A DNA stretch of 64,000 nucleotides from Pseudomonas sp. GCEP-101 (GCF_025133575.1 NZ_CP104011.1:3073483-3137482); one strand, 5' to 3'; numbered from the stretch's first letter, positions 37,101-47,118 are shown. Notes: a model not told the origin generated them from the sequence alone. Numbers and translations are program-made.

Positions 37101-37659
37101 ACTGAGCCACGTACATGCCGGCATCGAACTGGCCGACTGGCTCGGCGGCCTGCGCCGCAACGCCGACGGCCAGCTCGCCAGCCTGCAACTGGTCAGCGGC
37201 AAGCTGCACGAAGGCAAGGGCTACAAATGGCATGGCCTGGTGCGTCCGTGGGTGCGCCATCTCGCCTTGCAACTGTGTGGCGAACCGGTGACCAGCGTGT
37301 TGATCGGCCTGACCGGCACGCTGGAGTTCCCGCCGCTGCCGGCGCAGGACGCGCGCGCCGAACTGGATGCGCTGATGCAGGCGTGGTTTGAGGGCATGAG
37401 CCGTCCGCTGCCGGTGGCGTGCAAGGCGGCCTTCGCCTGGCTCGCCGCCGGAGACGATGAAGAGCGCGCCGCCCGCGAAGCCGCCAAGCGCTATGACGGC
37501 GGCTTCAACCTGAGCGGCGAGGCGTCGTCGTCGGCGGCGCTGGCGCGGGTCTATCCCGACTTCGCCGCGCTCGCTGCCAGCGGTGAATTCGGCGCCTGGG
37601 CCGAAGCGCTGTACGGGCCGCTGTTCTCGATTGTGCAGCGCAAGGAGCAGGACTCATGA
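34192..37659 (+). CDS. recC: Exodeoxyribonuclease V gamma subunit RecC
   Basis: RecC is the scaffold and Chi-recognition subunit of the RecBCD helicase-nuclease that repairs double-strand breaks. It has 1155 residues, with the typical N terminus MTEQRLTPGLMVIHGNHPEALRDLL, the helicase-like core (LVQSNGIAQWL; CLLGMNDGDYPR) and the inactive nuclease-like C-terminal domain. The start at 34192 has GGAG seven to eight bases upstream; the earlier in-frame ATG is unlikely. The stop overlaps the recB start (ATGA). Order recC-recB-recD matches P. aeruginosa PA4285-4283 as I recall it. Confidence 0.97.
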   Translation: MTEQRLTPGLMVIHGNHPEALRDLLVQWMSLHPLAPLENEVILVQSNGIAQWLKLALGRDVAEGGCGVTAAVDVQLPAQFLWRAYRGALGRDEIPEVSVLDKGPLTWRLMRLLPTLLERDEFATLQRFLADDADLRKRHQLAERLADLFDQYQVYRADWLEDWSRGVDQLRLANGSVRELDADNRWQAALWRALLEDVGPEGLATSRAGVHGRFIERLKGAEQPLPNLPRRVVVFGISAMPAQTVEALAVLARHAQVLLCVHNPCRHHWADIVADKDLLRHEYRRQRRRAGTPELLSDDQQHQYAQPLLAAWGKQGRDYINLLDQYDDPESYRARLGAVSNGRIDLFSEVEPSSLLGQLQDDILELRPLDETREHWPAVDPQVDDSVRFHVAHSAQREVEILHDQLLARFDADPTLRPRDVIVMVPDINPYAPHIEAVFGQIARDDKRFIPYTLADQGQRGREPLLVALEHLLRLPDSRFAVSEILDLLDVAALRARFGLADADLPLLRRWIDGAGVRWGLDGQQRERLGLPAAAEANSWRFGLRRMLLGFAVGEGEAFQGIQPYGEIGGLDAAALGPLAGLLGALENACELLAEEADASTWVQRLRRLLDDFFRGTDDHDELLRQHLLNLLEGWLETCGHAGFTDPLPLSVVREAWLGGLDAGGLNQRFLAGAVSFCTLMPMRAIPFQLVCLLGMNDGDYPRPQSPLDFDLMRNDYRPGDRSRREDDRYLLLEALLSARRQLYVSWVGRSIRDNSERPPSVLIGQLRDHLAAGWRSADGGDLLHALTLEHPLQPFSRAYFEAPAAHGIDGLYTYAREWRDVHREHDAATTEAALAPPVLDAPIGLRVLADFLANPVGAFFLQRLKVRFGEEQLIGQDEEPFELNGLDVWQLQFELCERLRPWVEQHWQGEQLAAQLTAQVERLRREGRLPLAAFGDFSAQALVAPLHDLLARYREQLEHWSQVEDEQRELSHVHAGIELADWLGGLRRNADGQLASLQLVSGKLHEGKGYKWHGLVRPWVRHLALQLCGEPVTSVLIGLTGTLEFPPLPAQDARAELDALMQAWFEGMSRPLPVACKAAFAWLAAGDDEERAAREAAKRYDGGFNLSGEASSSAALARVYPDFAALAASGEFGAWAEALYGPLFSIVQRKEQDS

Positions 37660-40600
37660 GCGCCGTCGCACAAGCGCTGAATCCCCTCGAGTTCCCGCTG
37701 CACGGCAGCCGGCTGATCGAGGCCAGCGCCGGTACCGGCAAGACCTTCACCATCGCCTTGCTCTACGTGCGCCTGGTGCTGGACCACGGCGGTGAGCAGG
37801 CAGCGTTCGGCCGGCCGCTGAGCCCGCCGGAAATCCTCGTGGTGACCTTCACCGAAGCCGCGACCCAGGAGCTGCGCGAGCGTATCCGCGCGCGCCTGGG
37901 CGAGGCGGCGCGCTGCTTCGCCGAGCCCGTGCAGAAACACGACGGCCTGCTGGTGACGCTGCGCGACAGCTACGCCCCCGAGCGCTGGCCCGGCTGCGCG
38001 CGACTGCTGCGCCTGGCCGCCGAGTGGATGGACGAGGCGGCCGTCTCCACCATCCACAGCTGGTGCTACCGCATGCTGCGCGAGCACGCCTTCGACAGCG
38101 GCAGCCTGTTCACCCAGGACCTCGCCGCCGACCAGAGCGAGCTGCTCGCCGAAGCCGTGCGCGACTACTGGCGGCGCAACTTCTACCCGCTGGGCGTGGC
38201 CGCGGCCAATGCCGTGCGCCACTGCTACGCCGGCCCCGAAGCCCTGGCCCGCGCACTGCAACCGCTGCTGGCGGCGCAGGAAGCCGGCTTCCGCTATGCG
38301 GACCAGCCGCTGACGGCGCCGGCCTCGCTGGCCGAGCTGCTGGAGGCCACCGGCCAGTTCTACGACGACCTCGCGGCCGCCGAAGCCCGCGCCCGCGAAG
38401 CCTGGGCGGCGGACCGCGAGGGCATCGCCGAACTGCTGCGCAACCTGCGCGGCGACCTCAACGGCAACAGCTATCGCGGCAAGGATGACGACGCCGTGTT
38501 CGCCGGCTGGATCGACGCGCTGGATGCCTGGAGCGAAGGCGCGGACGCGCCGGACAACCTGGCGAAGTTCGGCCAGACGCGGATCAAGGTGAAAGCCAAG
38601 GCCGTGGTGCCGGAACACCCGGCGCTGCTGGCCATCGACGCCTGGGTCGAGCGCGCCGAAGGGCGCCCGGACATCGCCCCGCAACTGCTGCTGCACGCGC
38701 TGGGCGAAGTGCGGCACACCCTCGAAGTGGAAAAGCAGAAGCGCGCCGAACTGGGCTTCGACGACCTGCTGGTGCGCCTCGACCGCGCGCTGGCCGGCAG
38801 CGGCGGCGAGCGCCTGGCCGAGCGCATCCGCGAGCAGTTCCCGGTCGCCCTGATCGACGAATTCCAGGACACCGACCCGCTGCAGTACCGCATCTTCGAG
38901 CGCGTCTACCGCATCGGCGAGAACCCGAGGAACCTCGGCCTGTTCATGATCGGCGACCCCAAGCAGGCGATCTACGCCTTCCGTGGCGCCGACATCCACA
39001 CCTACCTGCGCGCCCGCGCCGCCACCGCCGGGCGGCATTACACGCTGGGCACCAACTTCCGCTCGACCCTGGCCATGGTCAAGGCGGCCAACCGCTGCTT
39101 CCTGTTCGCCGAAAGCCACCCGCGCGGGGCCTTCCGCTTCGCCGTGGAGGGCCAGGACAACCCCGTGCCCTTCCTCGACGTGGGCGCGCGCGGGCGCGAT
39201 GAAGCGCTGCTGCTCGAAGGCAGCGAAGCGCCGGCCATGACCTTCTGGCAGCTGGACAACGAGGGCCAGGTCTGCGGCTCCACCCTGTATCGCCAGGAAA
39301 TGGCCGCGCGCACGGCCAGCGCCATCCAGCGCTGGCTGAGCTCCGCGCAGAGCGGCTTCCGCGCGGCGGATGGCCAATGGCGCGCGCTGCGCCCCGCGGA
39401 TATCGCCATCCTCGTGCGCGGCCGCAGCGAGGCTGAAGCGGTGCGCGGCGAACTGGCGAAGCGCCGGCTCGCCAGCGTCTACCTGTCCGACCGTGATTCG
39501 GTGTTCGACAGCGCCGAAGCCATCGACCTGCTGCACTGGCTTCGCGCCTGTGCCGACCCCGGCGATGACGGCGCCCTGCGCATCGCCCTGGCCACCCGCA
39601 GCCTGGCGCTGGACTGGGCGACCCTGGAGCGGCTGAACCAGGACGAGCGCTTCTGGGAAGACATGGTCCTGCGCTTCCGCGATTATCGCGTGCTCTGGCA
39701 GCAGCAGGGCGTGCTGCCGATGCTGCGCCGCCTGCTCGCCGACTTCGCCCTGCCGGCGCGCCTGCTGCGCGAAGCCGACGGCGAACGCAGCCTGACCAAC
39801 CTGCTGCACCTGGCCGAATGGCTGCAGCGCGAGGCCGTTGAAGTGGACGGCGAACACGCGTTGCTGCGGGTGCTCGCCGAACAGCTGGAGAATCCCTCCA
39901 GCGAGGAAATCCTGCGCCTGGAAAGCGACGCCGACCTGATCAAGGTGGTGACCATCCACAAGTCCAAGGGCCTCGAATACCCGCTGGTGCTGCTGCCTTT
40001 CATCTGCACCTGGCGCGAGCTGGACGGCAAGAGCGGCACGCCGCCGAGCTTCCAGTCCGGCGAGGCGCGCGTGGTGGAATTGTCCCGCGACAAGGAGCTG
40101 GCCAAGGCGGCGTTCCAGCAGGCCAACGACGAGCGCCTGAGCGAGGACATGCGCCTGCTCTACGTGGCCCTGACCCGGGCGCGCCACGCCGTCTGGCTGG
40201 GCATGGCGCCGCTGGTGATGAGCAACAGCAAGAACCCCGAACTGCACAAGGGCGCCATGGGCTACCTGCTCGGTGGCGGCAACGCGCTGAGCGTCGAGGA
40301 CGTGACCGCGCGGCTGGGCGACCTGCAGGCTGGCCTTGCGGAAATCGTCCTGCAGCCGGCACCGGACATCGGCACGGACCTGTTCGTCGGTGTGCAACGC
40401 GGTGAGCTGGGCGCCGCTCGGGAGCCACGCCGCCGCGTGGCGGAGAAATGGTGGATCGCCAGCTATTCCGCGCTGGCGAACCTGGCCACCGAGGGAGCCG
40501 AGGAGGGCGACAACGACGTCGCCCCGGCGCCGGCCGCCGACGAGCCCATCAGCGCTGACGAAGACCTGCTGCGCGAAAGCAGCCTGGAAGAACAGCGGGT

Positions 40601-41348
40601 GCTCGAGGCCGTGCCCGCGCCGTTCAGCCTGCACGCCTTCCCGCGCGGCGCGAACCCCGGCAGCTTCCTCCATGGGTTGCTGGAGTGGGCCGCCGACGAG
40701 GGCTTCAACGCCGACGACGACACGTTGCGCGACCAGGTCGCCCGGCGCTGCGCCGTGCGCGGCTGGGACGAGTGGATCGAGCCGCTCGCCGGCTGGCTCG
40801 GCCAGTACCTGCGCACGGCATTCCGTGTGCCCGACGCGGCGCCGGTCAGCCTCGCCGGGCTGACCACCTTCCAGAAGGAAATGGAGTTCTGGTTCGCCAC
40901 CCGCCATGTCGACACCCAACGCCTGGACGCCGCCGTGATCCGCCATACCCTCGGCGGCGCGCCTCGGCCGACATTGCAGGCGAACCAGCTCAACGGCATG
41001 CTCAAGGGCTTCATCGACCTGGTGTTCGAGCACGAAGGGCGCTACTACGTGGCCGACTACAAGTCCAACTGGCTGGGCGCCGACGACGAGGCCTACACCG
41101 CCACGGCGCTGCGCGAGGCCTTGCTGGAGCACCGCTACGACCTGCAGTACGCGCTCTACCTGTTCGCCCTGCACCGGTTGTTGCAGGCGCGCCTGCCCGA
41201 CTACGACTACGACCGCCACATCGGAGGCGCGATGTACCTGTTCCTGCGCGGCAGTGCCTCGGCAACCCAGGGCATGTACCTGGAGCGGCCGCCCAAGGCG
41301 CTGATGGACGAGCTGGACCGGCTGTTCCGAGCACAGGTGACCGCATGA
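37656..41348 (+). CDS. recB: Exodeoxyribonuclease V beta subunit RecB
   Basis: RecB is a 3'-5' superfamily 1 helicase with the nuclease domain of RecBCD, 1230 residues. Walker A is EASAGTGKTFT (about 22-32). Motif II is VALIDEFQDTDPLQYRIF, and motif VI is LLYVALTRARHAVWLG. The C-terminal RecB nuclease core is GFIDLVFEHEGRYYVADYKS, including catalytic Asp1134 and Lys1136. All catalytic motifs look intact. It overlaps recC and recD by four bases each, so the three are co-translated. A long antisense open frame across it is a GC-driven shadow. Confidence 0.97.
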   Translation: MSAVAQALNPLEFPLHGSRLIEASAGTGKTFTIALLYVRLVLDHGGEQAAFGRPLSPPEILVVTFTEAATQELRERIRARLGEAARCFAEPVQKHDGLLVTLRDSYAPERWPGCARLLRLAAEWMDEAAVSTIHSWCYRMLREHAFDSGSLFTQDLAADQSELLAEAVRDYWRRNFYPLGVAAANAVRHCYAGPEALARALQPLLAAQEAGFRYADQPLTAPASLAELLEATGQFYDDLAAAEARAREAWAADREGIAELLRNLRGDLNGNSYRGKDDDAVFAGWIDALDAWSEGADAPDNLAKFGQTRIKVKAKAVVPEHPALLAIDAWVERAEGRPDIAPQLLLHALGEVRHTLEVEKQKRAELGFDDLLVRLDRALAGSGGERLAERIREQFPVALIDEFQDTDPLQYRIFERVYRIGENPRNLGLFMIGDPKQAIYAFRGADIHTYLRARAATAGRHYTLGTNFRSTLAMVKAANRCFLFAESHPRGAFRFAVEGQDNPVPFLDVGARGRDEALLLEGSEAPAMTFWQLDNEGQVCGSTLYRQEMAARTASAIQRWLSSAQSGFRAADGQWRALRPADIAILVRGRSEAEAVRGELAKRRLASVYLSDRDSVFDSAEAIDLLHWLRACADPGDDGALRIALATRSLALDWATLERLNQDERFWEDMVLRFRDYRVLWQQQGVLPMLRRLLADFALPARLLREADGERSLTNLLHLAEWLQREAVEVDGEHALLRVLAEQLENPSSEEILRLESDADLIKVVTIHKSKGLEYPLVLLPFICTWRELDGKSGTPPSFQSGEARVVELSRDKELAKAAFQQANDERLSEDMRLLYVALTRARHAVWLGMAPLVMSNSKNPELHKGAMGYLLGGGNALSVEDVTARLGDLQAGLAEIVLQPAPDIGTDLFVGVQRGELGAAREPRRRVAEKWWIASYSALANLATEGAEEGDNDVAPAPAADEPISADEDLLRESSLEEQRVLEAVPAPFSLHAFPRGANPGSFLHGLLEWAADEGFNADDDTLRDQVARRCAVRGWDEWIEPLAGWLGQYLRTAFRVPDAAPVSLAGLTTFQKEMEFWFATRHVDTQRLDAAVIRHTLGGAPRPTLQANQLNGMLKGFIDLVFEHEGRYYVADYKSNWLGADDEAYTATALREALLEHRYDLQYALYLFALHRLLQARLPDYDYDRHIGGAMYLFLRGSASATQGMYLERPPKALMDELDRLFRAQVTA

Positions 41349-43372
41349 AGAGCACCACCCAGATGCTCGACCTGATCGGCCGCTGGGCCGAGCGCGGCTG
41401 GCTGCGCGAGCTGGACCGCGCCTTCGCGATCTTCCTGGTGGAGCGCGCGCCGGATGCCAACCCGCTGCTGATTCTCGCCGCCGCCCTGGCCAGTCACCAG
41501 CTCGGCCGTGGGCACGTCTGCCTCGACCTGGAAGCGACCCTGGCCGACAGCCGCTTCGCCCTGTCCCTGCCGCCGGAAGGCGACTCGGCCAAGGATGCCC
41601 CGGAGCTGCCCGGCGTGCTGCTGGACGGCTTCGACCTCGACGGCTGGCGCGCCGTGCTCAACGACCCGCGGCTGGTCGGCGACGGCCCCGGCGACACGCC
41701 CCTGGTGCTGGCCGGCCGACGCTTGTACCTGCGTCGTTATTGGCAGTACGAGCGCGACGTGCGCGCCGGCATCGATCAACGCCTGCGACAGGGCGATGCG
41801 CTGCGTGCCGCGCTGCCCGCCGCGCCCCTGCGCCGGGCGCTGGATGCGCTGTTCCCGAAGAAGCCCGGCGCGCCGGCCGACTGGCAGAAGCTCGCCTGCG
41901 CACTGGTCGCGGGCAACGCCTTCGGCATCGTCACCGGCGGCCCCGGCACCGGCAAGACGACCACCGTGGTGAAGCTGCTGGCGCTGCTGCAAAGCCTGGC
42001 GCTGGAGGAGGGCGGCCGACCGCTGCGTATCCGCCTCGCCGCGCCCACCGGCAAGGCGGCGGCGCGCCTCAACGAATCGATTTCCGGCGCGGTGAAGGGC
42101 CTGAAGCTGGACGCGCTGCCCGATGGCGAAGCCGTGCGCCGGGAGATCCCCACCGACGTCACCACGCTGCACCGCCTGCTCGGCAGCCGGCCGGACAGCC
42201 GCCAGTTCCGCCACCACGCCGGCAACCCGCTGGCGCTGGAGCTGCTGGTGGTGGACGAAGCCTCGATGGTCGACCTGGAGATGATGGCCTCGCTGCTCGC
42301 CGCCTTGCCGCCGCGTGCGCGATTGATCCTGCTCGGCGACAAGGACCAGTTGGCCTCGGTGGAAGCCGGCGCGGTGCTGGGCGAGCTGTGCAGCCGCGCC
42401 CGCGAAGGCCATTATCGCCCGGCCACCCGTGACTGGCTGGAAGCGGTGACCGGTGAGCAGATCGATCCGGTGCTGCTGGACGAACAGGGCAGCGACCTCG
42501 ACCAGGCCGTGGCCATGCTCCGCCACAGCCACCGTTTCAGCGCCGCCAGCGGTATCGGCCAACTGGCCGAGGCGGTCAACGCCGGCGATGTCCCGGCCTT
42601 GCGCCAGGTGTGGAAGGCGCAGCACGAAGACCTCGCCCGCATCGCCGTGGACGCCCAGGACACCCGCCGCCTGCGCGACCTGGTGATCGACGGCGGGCGC
42701 TGTGGCGACCTGTTCGGCCCGGTGGGGTACGCCCACTACCTGCGCCTGGTCAGCGGCGCCCGCCCGGCGGACGACGCCGACCAGGCCGCGCTGGACGGCT
42801 GGGCCAGGCAGGTGCTGCAGGCCCACGGCCAGTTCCAGTTGCTCTGCGCGTTGCGTCGCGGGCCCTGGGGTGTGGAGGGGTTGAACAGCCTGGTCGGCGA
42901 ACTGCTGCAGCGCGAAGGGTTGATCCCCTCGGCGAGCGGCTGGTTCGCCGGCCGCCCGGTGCTGGTCACCCGCAACGACTACGGCCTGGGCCTGATGAAC
43001 GGCGACATCGGCATCACCCTGGCGCTACCGCAGGCGGCCGACGACGGCACGGTGCGTTGGGTGGCGCGCGTGGCCTTCCCGGCCGGCGACGGCACCGATG
43101 CCATCCGCTGGATCCTCCCCAGCCGCCTGCAAGCGGTGGAAACCGTGTTCGCCATGACCGTGCACAAGTCCCAGGGCTCGGAGTTCACCCACGCCGCGCT
43201 GCTGCTGCCCGACAGCCTCAACCCCATCCTCACCCGCGAACTGGTCTACACCGGCATCACCCGCGCGCGCCAATGGTTCACCCTGGCCAGCGCCGGGCGC
43301 GGCTGGCAGGTGCTGGAAGCGGCGACGGAGCGGCGCGTGCAGCGGGCGAGCGGGTTGCTGGATCGGTCGTGA
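41345..43372 (+). CDS. recD: Exodeoxyribonuclease V alpha subunit RecD
   Basis: RecD is a 5'-3' superfamily 1 helicase, 675 residues. Walker A is GGPGTGKTTT (198 onward, Lys204) and motif II is LLVVDEASMVDLEM. The C-terminal UvrD-like motif is AMTVHKSQGSEFTHAALLLPD followed by LVYTGITRAR. The ATG at 41345 overlaps the recB stop; the longer open frame from 40685 is a shadow over recB. In PAO1, sbcC is what I recall downstream of recD, but here an unrelated accessory region begins. Confidence 0.96.
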   Translation: MKSTTQMLDLIGRWAERGWLRELDRAFAIFLVERAPDANPLLILAAALASHQLGRGHVCLDLEATLADSRFALSLPPEGDSAKDAPELPGVLLDGFDLDGWRAVLNDPRLVGDGPGDTPLVLAGRRLYLRRYWQYERDVRAGIDQRLRQGDALRAALPAAPLRRALDALFPKKPGAPADWQKLACALVAGNAFGIVTGGPGTGKTTTVVKLLALLQSLALEEGGRPLRIRLAAPTGKAAARLNESISGAVKGLKLDALPDGEAVRREIPTDVTTLHRLLGSRPDSRQFRHHAGNPLALELLVVDEASMVDLEMMASLLAALPPRARLILLGDKDQLASVEAGAVLGELCSRAREGHYRPATRDWLEAVTGEQIDPVLLDEQGSDLDQAVAMLRHSHRFSAASGIGQLAEAVNAGDVPALRQVWKAQHEDLARIAVDAQDTRRLRDLVIDGGRCGDLFGPVGYAHYLRLVSGARPADDADQAALDGWARQVLQAHGQFQLLCALRRGPWGVEGLNSLVGELLQREGLIPSASGWFAGRPVLVTRNDYGLGLMNGDIGITLALPQAADDGTVRWVARVAFPAGDGTDAIRWILPSRLQAVETVFAMTVHKSQGSEFTHAALLLPDSLNPILTRELVYTGITRARQWFTLASAGRGWQVLEAATERRVQRASGLLDRS

Positions 43373-43415
43373 GGTAGCGACGCTGGCCGGGGCGCCCTGG
43401 CGCCATGAGGCTCCG

Positions 43416-43850
43416 TCAGGTCGGCTGATCGCTGCACCAGTCCTCGACGAGCAGCCCCGGTACCCGGCGAAACTCGCGGGTGTTGTTGGTCACGACGATG
43501 CATTGGGTCGCCAGGGCATGCCCGGCGATGCCCGTGTCGTTCGGGCCGATCGGCGTCCCCGCGTCGAGCAGTTGCCGCATCAGCTTCGCGGAGGCATCCA
43601 CGGCGTCGCTATCCCAGGGCAGCACGTCATCCAGACGCTGAACCAGCGCGTCGATCCATGCCGTCACTGCTCGGGGAGCTTTGGGCGATGCCGCGCCGTA
43701 GCGCAGCTCCGCATAGGTGATGGCTGAGATCACCAGCCGATTGCCGGCTTCCGCGGCGTGCTGCAGTCGCTGCAGAACCTGCGGTGGGTTCTTGCGCATG
43801 ATGAGCGAGCAGATGTTGGTATCGAGCATGTAGGTCACGGGAGCCGCCAC
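43416..43850 (-). CDS. vapC: VapC-type PIN-domain toxin
   Basis: This is a ribonuclease toxin of a type II toxin-antitoxin pair, 144 residues. PIN-domain acidic residues are Asp10 (YMLDTN), Glu48 (TYAELRYG) and Asp105 (GPNDTGIAGHALA), with the VTNNTREF segment near 120-127 typical of VapC/VagD proteins. It starts three bases after the antitoxin stop, so the two are translated together. The target, usually initiator tRNA for this subgroup, is inferred from family knowledge only. Confidence 0.92.
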   Translation of the reverse strand: MAAPVTYMLDTNICSLIMRKNPPQVLQRLQHAAEAGNRLVISAITYAELRYGAASPKAPRAVTAWIDALVQRLDDVLPWDSDAVDASAKLMRQLLDAGTPIGPNDTGIAGHALATQCIVVTNNTREFRRVPGLLVEDWCSDQPT

Positions 43851-43853
43851 AGG

Positions 43854-44102
43854 TCACTCCTCGTCGTCGCTGAAATCGACCCGGCCGGGTTCGATCATCG
43901 TGGGCCGATCGGACAGGATGTCGGCATCGATGGGCTCAAGGTCGGCCAGGCTGCTCCAGGTGGGGCGGGCCGGACGCAGCGTCAGGGTGTCGCCTTCACG
44001 GGTCATCACCAACTCGGTCACGCCCTTGAACTCCATGTCCCGGGGGATTCGGACGGCCTGGTTCTTGCCATTGCGGAACAGGGAAACGGTGGTGGTCGGC
44101 AT
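43854..44102 (-). CDS. vapB: VapB/VagC-type antitoxin (AbrB fold)
   Basis: This 82-residue antitoxin has an N-terminal swapped-hairpin AbrB DNA-binding domain (TVSLFRNGKNQAVRIPRDMEF) and a C-terminal acidic tail that should wrap around the toxin (PTMIEPGRVDFSDDEE). It binds the vapBC promoter; a perfect palindrome at 44150-44168, 48 bp upstream, is the likely site. The ATG at 44102 begins MPTTTVSLFRNG; the open frame upstream continues without homology. Confidence 0.92.
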   Translation of the reverse strand: MPTTTVSLFRNGKNQAVRIPRDMEFKGVTELVMTREGDTLTLRPARPTWSSLADLEPIDADILSDRPTMIEPGRVDFSDDEE

Positions 44103-44149
44103 GGTGCACCTCCTGGTCAAGGGGAACGAAACCTGAGGTCCATAGTTTA

Positions 44150-44168
44150 ACATATGCCAAGCATATGT
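44150..44168. promoter_or_regulatory. Palindromic operator ACATATGC-CAA-GCATATGT
   Basis: A perfect 8-3-8 inverted repeat in the locally AT-rich sequence upstream of vapB and about 100 bp before the divergent kinase gene. Placement and symmetry suit autorepression by the VapBC complex. Confidence 0.8.
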
Positions 44169-44271
44169 CTGTATCAGAGGTGTGGAGCCGCGACGGGTTC
44201 CAGCCCGCATTTCCCCGCTTTTTAGATTTGTCTGATGTCCGCCTGGCAAGCTTTTCGCCAGGCTGGCGGCC

Positions 44272-47118
44272 ATGAAACTCAAGCAGTTCCTTCGTCGTCA
44301 GGATTCATCCTTTTCCACCCCGAAGGCGGCCCGAAAGCTCCTTCGTCTGCTGGCCTGGGTGGTGATCGCCTGCCTGTTCTTCACCCTGGGCCTGTTCCTC
44401 GCCGCGAGTTTCAACAGCGAAGTGTCGCAGCTGCGCCGGCAGATGAATGCCGCCATGTACGAGGCCCAGGACTACCTCGGCCAACGCGAATCGCTGCTGG
44501 AGCACCTCAGCCGTGGCGTCACCTGGAGGGCCCGCGAGCCGTTGCTGCAATGGCGCCAGCTGAGCGTGCCGGTGCCGCCCCATGAGCAGGTCTTCGTCAC
44601 CCTTGGCGAGCCGGATTCCAACTGGAGCCTGGCGCTGTCCGGCCGCGACCTGTCGGAGCTGGAAGCCAAGCGACTGAACCTGATCTACGTATCGCCCGCG
44701 GGGGACCGGGTCGTCACCCGCCTGTACGGGGCGCCGGCGCTCAACGCCGTGGTGCCGCCCGCGGTCCTCGAAGCACTCGGGCAACCCGGCACGCCGAAGG
44801 AAGAGCAGCAGGTGCGCTGGCTCGCCGACCCGACCGACCCGCAGGCGCGGCAGTACCTGTTCACCCGCGTGACCCGCGAACAGGACAACGGCTGGCTGGG
44901 CCTGGAATTGTACGGCGCCGACCTCGCCGCCGCCCTGGGCGTGCCCGAGGCCGGGCGCTTCCTGCTGCTGGACCGCGAGCACCGGGCGATCCTCGGCAGC
45001 GCGGTCACGCCGCAGCTCGGGCTGCAGTTCAGCGACATCTGGCAGGGCGACCACTTCGCCTTCAGCGGCCCCGGCCTGCTGCCCAGCCACCTGGCGCTGC
45101 TCAAGCACCTAGGGAGCTCCGACTGGTCGCTGATCTACTACTTCAACCTGGCCGAACTGCTGGTGCCGATGTGGCCGCGGGTGCTGGCCTCGCTGCTGTT
45201 CCTGCTGGGCTGTTCGCTGCTGGTCTGGGGCATGTGCCGGCGCATCGACCGCCGGTTGATCGGCCCGGCGCAGCACCGTCTGGACGCCCTGGTGGAGAAC
45301 GAGGGCTTCTCCCGCGCCATGATCCAGACCGCCCCGGTGGCGCTTTGCGTATTGCGTCGCAGCGATGCCGAGGTGGTGCTGGAGAACCGTCTCGCCCAGC
45401 AGTGGCTCGGCACGGGCGACGAGCGCCGCTACTGGAGCCACGGCTGGCTGGAGCGCGGCTTCAACAGTGGCGAGGAGGGCGGCTGCGAGGAGGTGGAAAC
45501 CCACACCGGCCGGCACCTCTACCTGAGCTACACGCCCGCCCGCTATAAGGGCGAGGAAGTGCTTTGCTGCGCCTTCAGCGACATCAGCGCGCGCAAGCAG
45601 ACCGAAGCGGCGCTGGCCGAAGCCAAGCGCCTGTCCGACGCCGCCAACGAGGCCAAGACGCTGTTCCTGGCGACCATGAGCCACGAGATCCGCACCCCGC
45701 TGTATGGCGTGCTCGGCACCCTCGAACTGCTTGGCCGCACCGCCCTGGACCACCAGCAGTCGGGCTACCTGCGCGCCATCCAGCGCTCCTCCTCGACCCT
45801 GCTGCAATTGATCAGCGACGTGCTCGACGTCTCGAAGATCGAGGTCGGCCAACTGGGCCTGGAACCGGTGGAGTTCTCCCCGCTGGAGCTGAGCCTCGAC
45901 AGCGTCCAGGCATACGCCGCCGCGGCCCGCGCCAAGGGCCTGCAGATCTACGCTTGCTGCGACCCGCAGATGCCCGAGCGGATGCTGGGCGACGCCGTGC
46001 GCATCCGCCAGATCCTCAACAACCTGCTGAGCAATGCGGTGAAGTTCACAGACAGCGGGCGCATCGTCCTGCGTGTTCGCGCAGAGCCGGGCGAGGACGG
46101 GCAGGACACCCTGCACTGGCAGGTGGCGGACACCGGCATCGGTATTCCCGAGGACCAGCAGGCGAACCTCTTCGACGCCTTCTACCAGGTCTCCGGCCAG
46201 GCGCGCATGGCCGGCGGCACCGGCCTCGGCCTGTCGATCTGCAAGCGCCTCACCGAACTGATGGGCGGGCGCCTGCGGGTGGTCAGCGACGTTGGCCTGG
46301 GCAGCAGCTTCTCCGTCAGCCTGCCGCTGCACTGCGTGGACCGGCATCCCCCCGGCGAGCCCCGGCTGAGCAACGCCATGGTCTGGGTGCATGCGCCCAA
46401 CCGCGAGCTGGCCGAATGCCTGTGCGGCTGGATCACCCGCTGGGGCGCGCGCGCCCAGGTGGTGGCGTGCGATCAGCCGGTCGAGGACGACGCCACCAGT
46501 GTGCTGGTGGACCTGCGCGTCAATCCCCATGACCGCACGCCGCTGCCCGCCTGGCGGGGTTGCCGGGTGCTGATCAGCGACCTGGGCGGCGAGCTGCCGC
46601 GCCAGGAGGGCTGCGACTGGCACGTGGGGCGCTACAACCTCGAAGGACTGCGCCGCGCCCTGGCCTCCGCGCAGGGCTGCGTCGGCGGCGAAGCCGCGCG
46701 CCTGCACGAGTCACTGCCCGATATCGGCCTCGGCCTGCGCGTGCTGCTGGTGGAGGACAACCCGATCAACCAGCTGATCCTGCGTGACCAGCTGGAGACG
46801 CTCGGCTGCACCGTCGAACTTGCCAGCGACGGCCGGCAGGCACTCGCCCGCTGGCAGCCGGAGTCCTTCGACGTGGTGCTCACCGACGTCAACATGCCCC
46901 ACCTCAACGGCTACGAACTGGCCCGGGCGCTGCGCCAGCGCGGCTACCGCGGGCCGATCATCGGCGCCACCGCCAACGCCATGCACGAGGAAAACGACCG
47001 TTGCCTCGCCGCCGGCATGAACCTCTGCCTGCTCAAGCCGGTGGACCTGCGCACCCTGCGCCACTGCCTGACCAGCCTGCCCGCGGAGGTGCCGCCATGC
47101 GACATCAGCGAATCCTGA
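44272..47118 (+). CDS. pvrS: Hybrid sensor histidine kinase, PvrS-like (no Hpt)
   Basis: This 948-residue inner-membrane kinase is the first gene of the phosphorelay operon. TM1 lies about 22-46, a periplasmic sensor of unknown fold about 47-300, TM2 near 303-325, then a PAS-like linker. HisKA is [20 protein letters not shown] (His471), and HATPase_c has [10 protein letters not shown] and [10 protein letters not shown]-terminal receiver has Asp872 ([15 protein letters not shown]). No Hpt domain follows the receiver, so phosphate must pass through another protein, probably the Hpt of the RcsC-like kinase at 48438. The symbol rests on domain make-up and gene order as in PA14, where PvrS was reported to use the RcsC Hpt. 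It overlaps pvrR by 22 bp. Confidence 0.8.
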   Translation: MKLKQFLRRQDSSFSTPKAARKLLRLLAWVVIACLFFTLGLFLAASFNSEVSQLRRQMNAAMYEAQDYLGQRESLLEHLSRGVTWRAREPLLQWRQLSVPVPPHEQVFVTLGEPDSNWSLALSGRDLSELEAKRLNLIYVSPAGDRVVTRLYGAPALNAVVPPAVLEALGQPGTPKEEQQVRWLADPTDPQARQYLFTRVTREQDNGWLGLELYGADLAAALGVPEAGRFLLLDREHRAILGSAVTPQLGLQFSDIWQGDHFAFSGPGLLPSHLALLKHLGSSDWSLIYYFNLAELLVPMWPRVLASLLFLLGCSLLVWGMCRRIDRRLIGPAQHRLDALVENEGFSRAMIQTAPVALCVLRRSDAEVVLENRLAQQWLGTGDERRYWSHGWLERGFNSGEEGGCEEVETHTGRHLYLSYTPARYKGEEVLCCAFSDISARKQTEAALAEAKRLSDAANEAKTLFLATMSHEIRTPLYGVLGTLELLGRTALDHQQSGYLRAIQRSSSTLLQLISDVLDVSKIEVGQLGLEPVEFSPLELSLDSVQAYAAAARAKGLQIYACCDPQMPERMLGDAVRIRQILNNLLSNAVKFTDSGRIVLRVRAEPGEDGQDTLHWQVADTGIGIPEDQQANLFDAFYQVSGQARMAGGTGLGLSICKRLTELMGGRLRVVSDVGLGSSFSVSLPLHCVDRHPPGEPRLSNAMVWVHAPNRELAECLCGWITRWGARAQVVACDQPVEDDATSVLVDLRVNPHDRTPLPAWRGCRVLISDLGGELPRQEGCDWHVGRYNLEGLRRALASAQGCVGGEAARLHESLPDIGLGLRVLLVEDNPINQLILRDQLETLGCTVELASDGRQALARWQPESFDVVLTDVNMPHLNGYELARALRQRGYRGPIIGATANAMHEENDRCLAAGMNLCLLKPVDLRTLRHCLTSLPAEVPPCDISES

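Noticed and set aside
37551..41219. Minus-strand open frame of 1222 codons across recB
   Set aside because: It is antisense to an intact recB with all catalytic motifs, is rich in Ala/Gly/Arg/Val and His/Gln as expected from GC-rich reverse frames, and has no domain.
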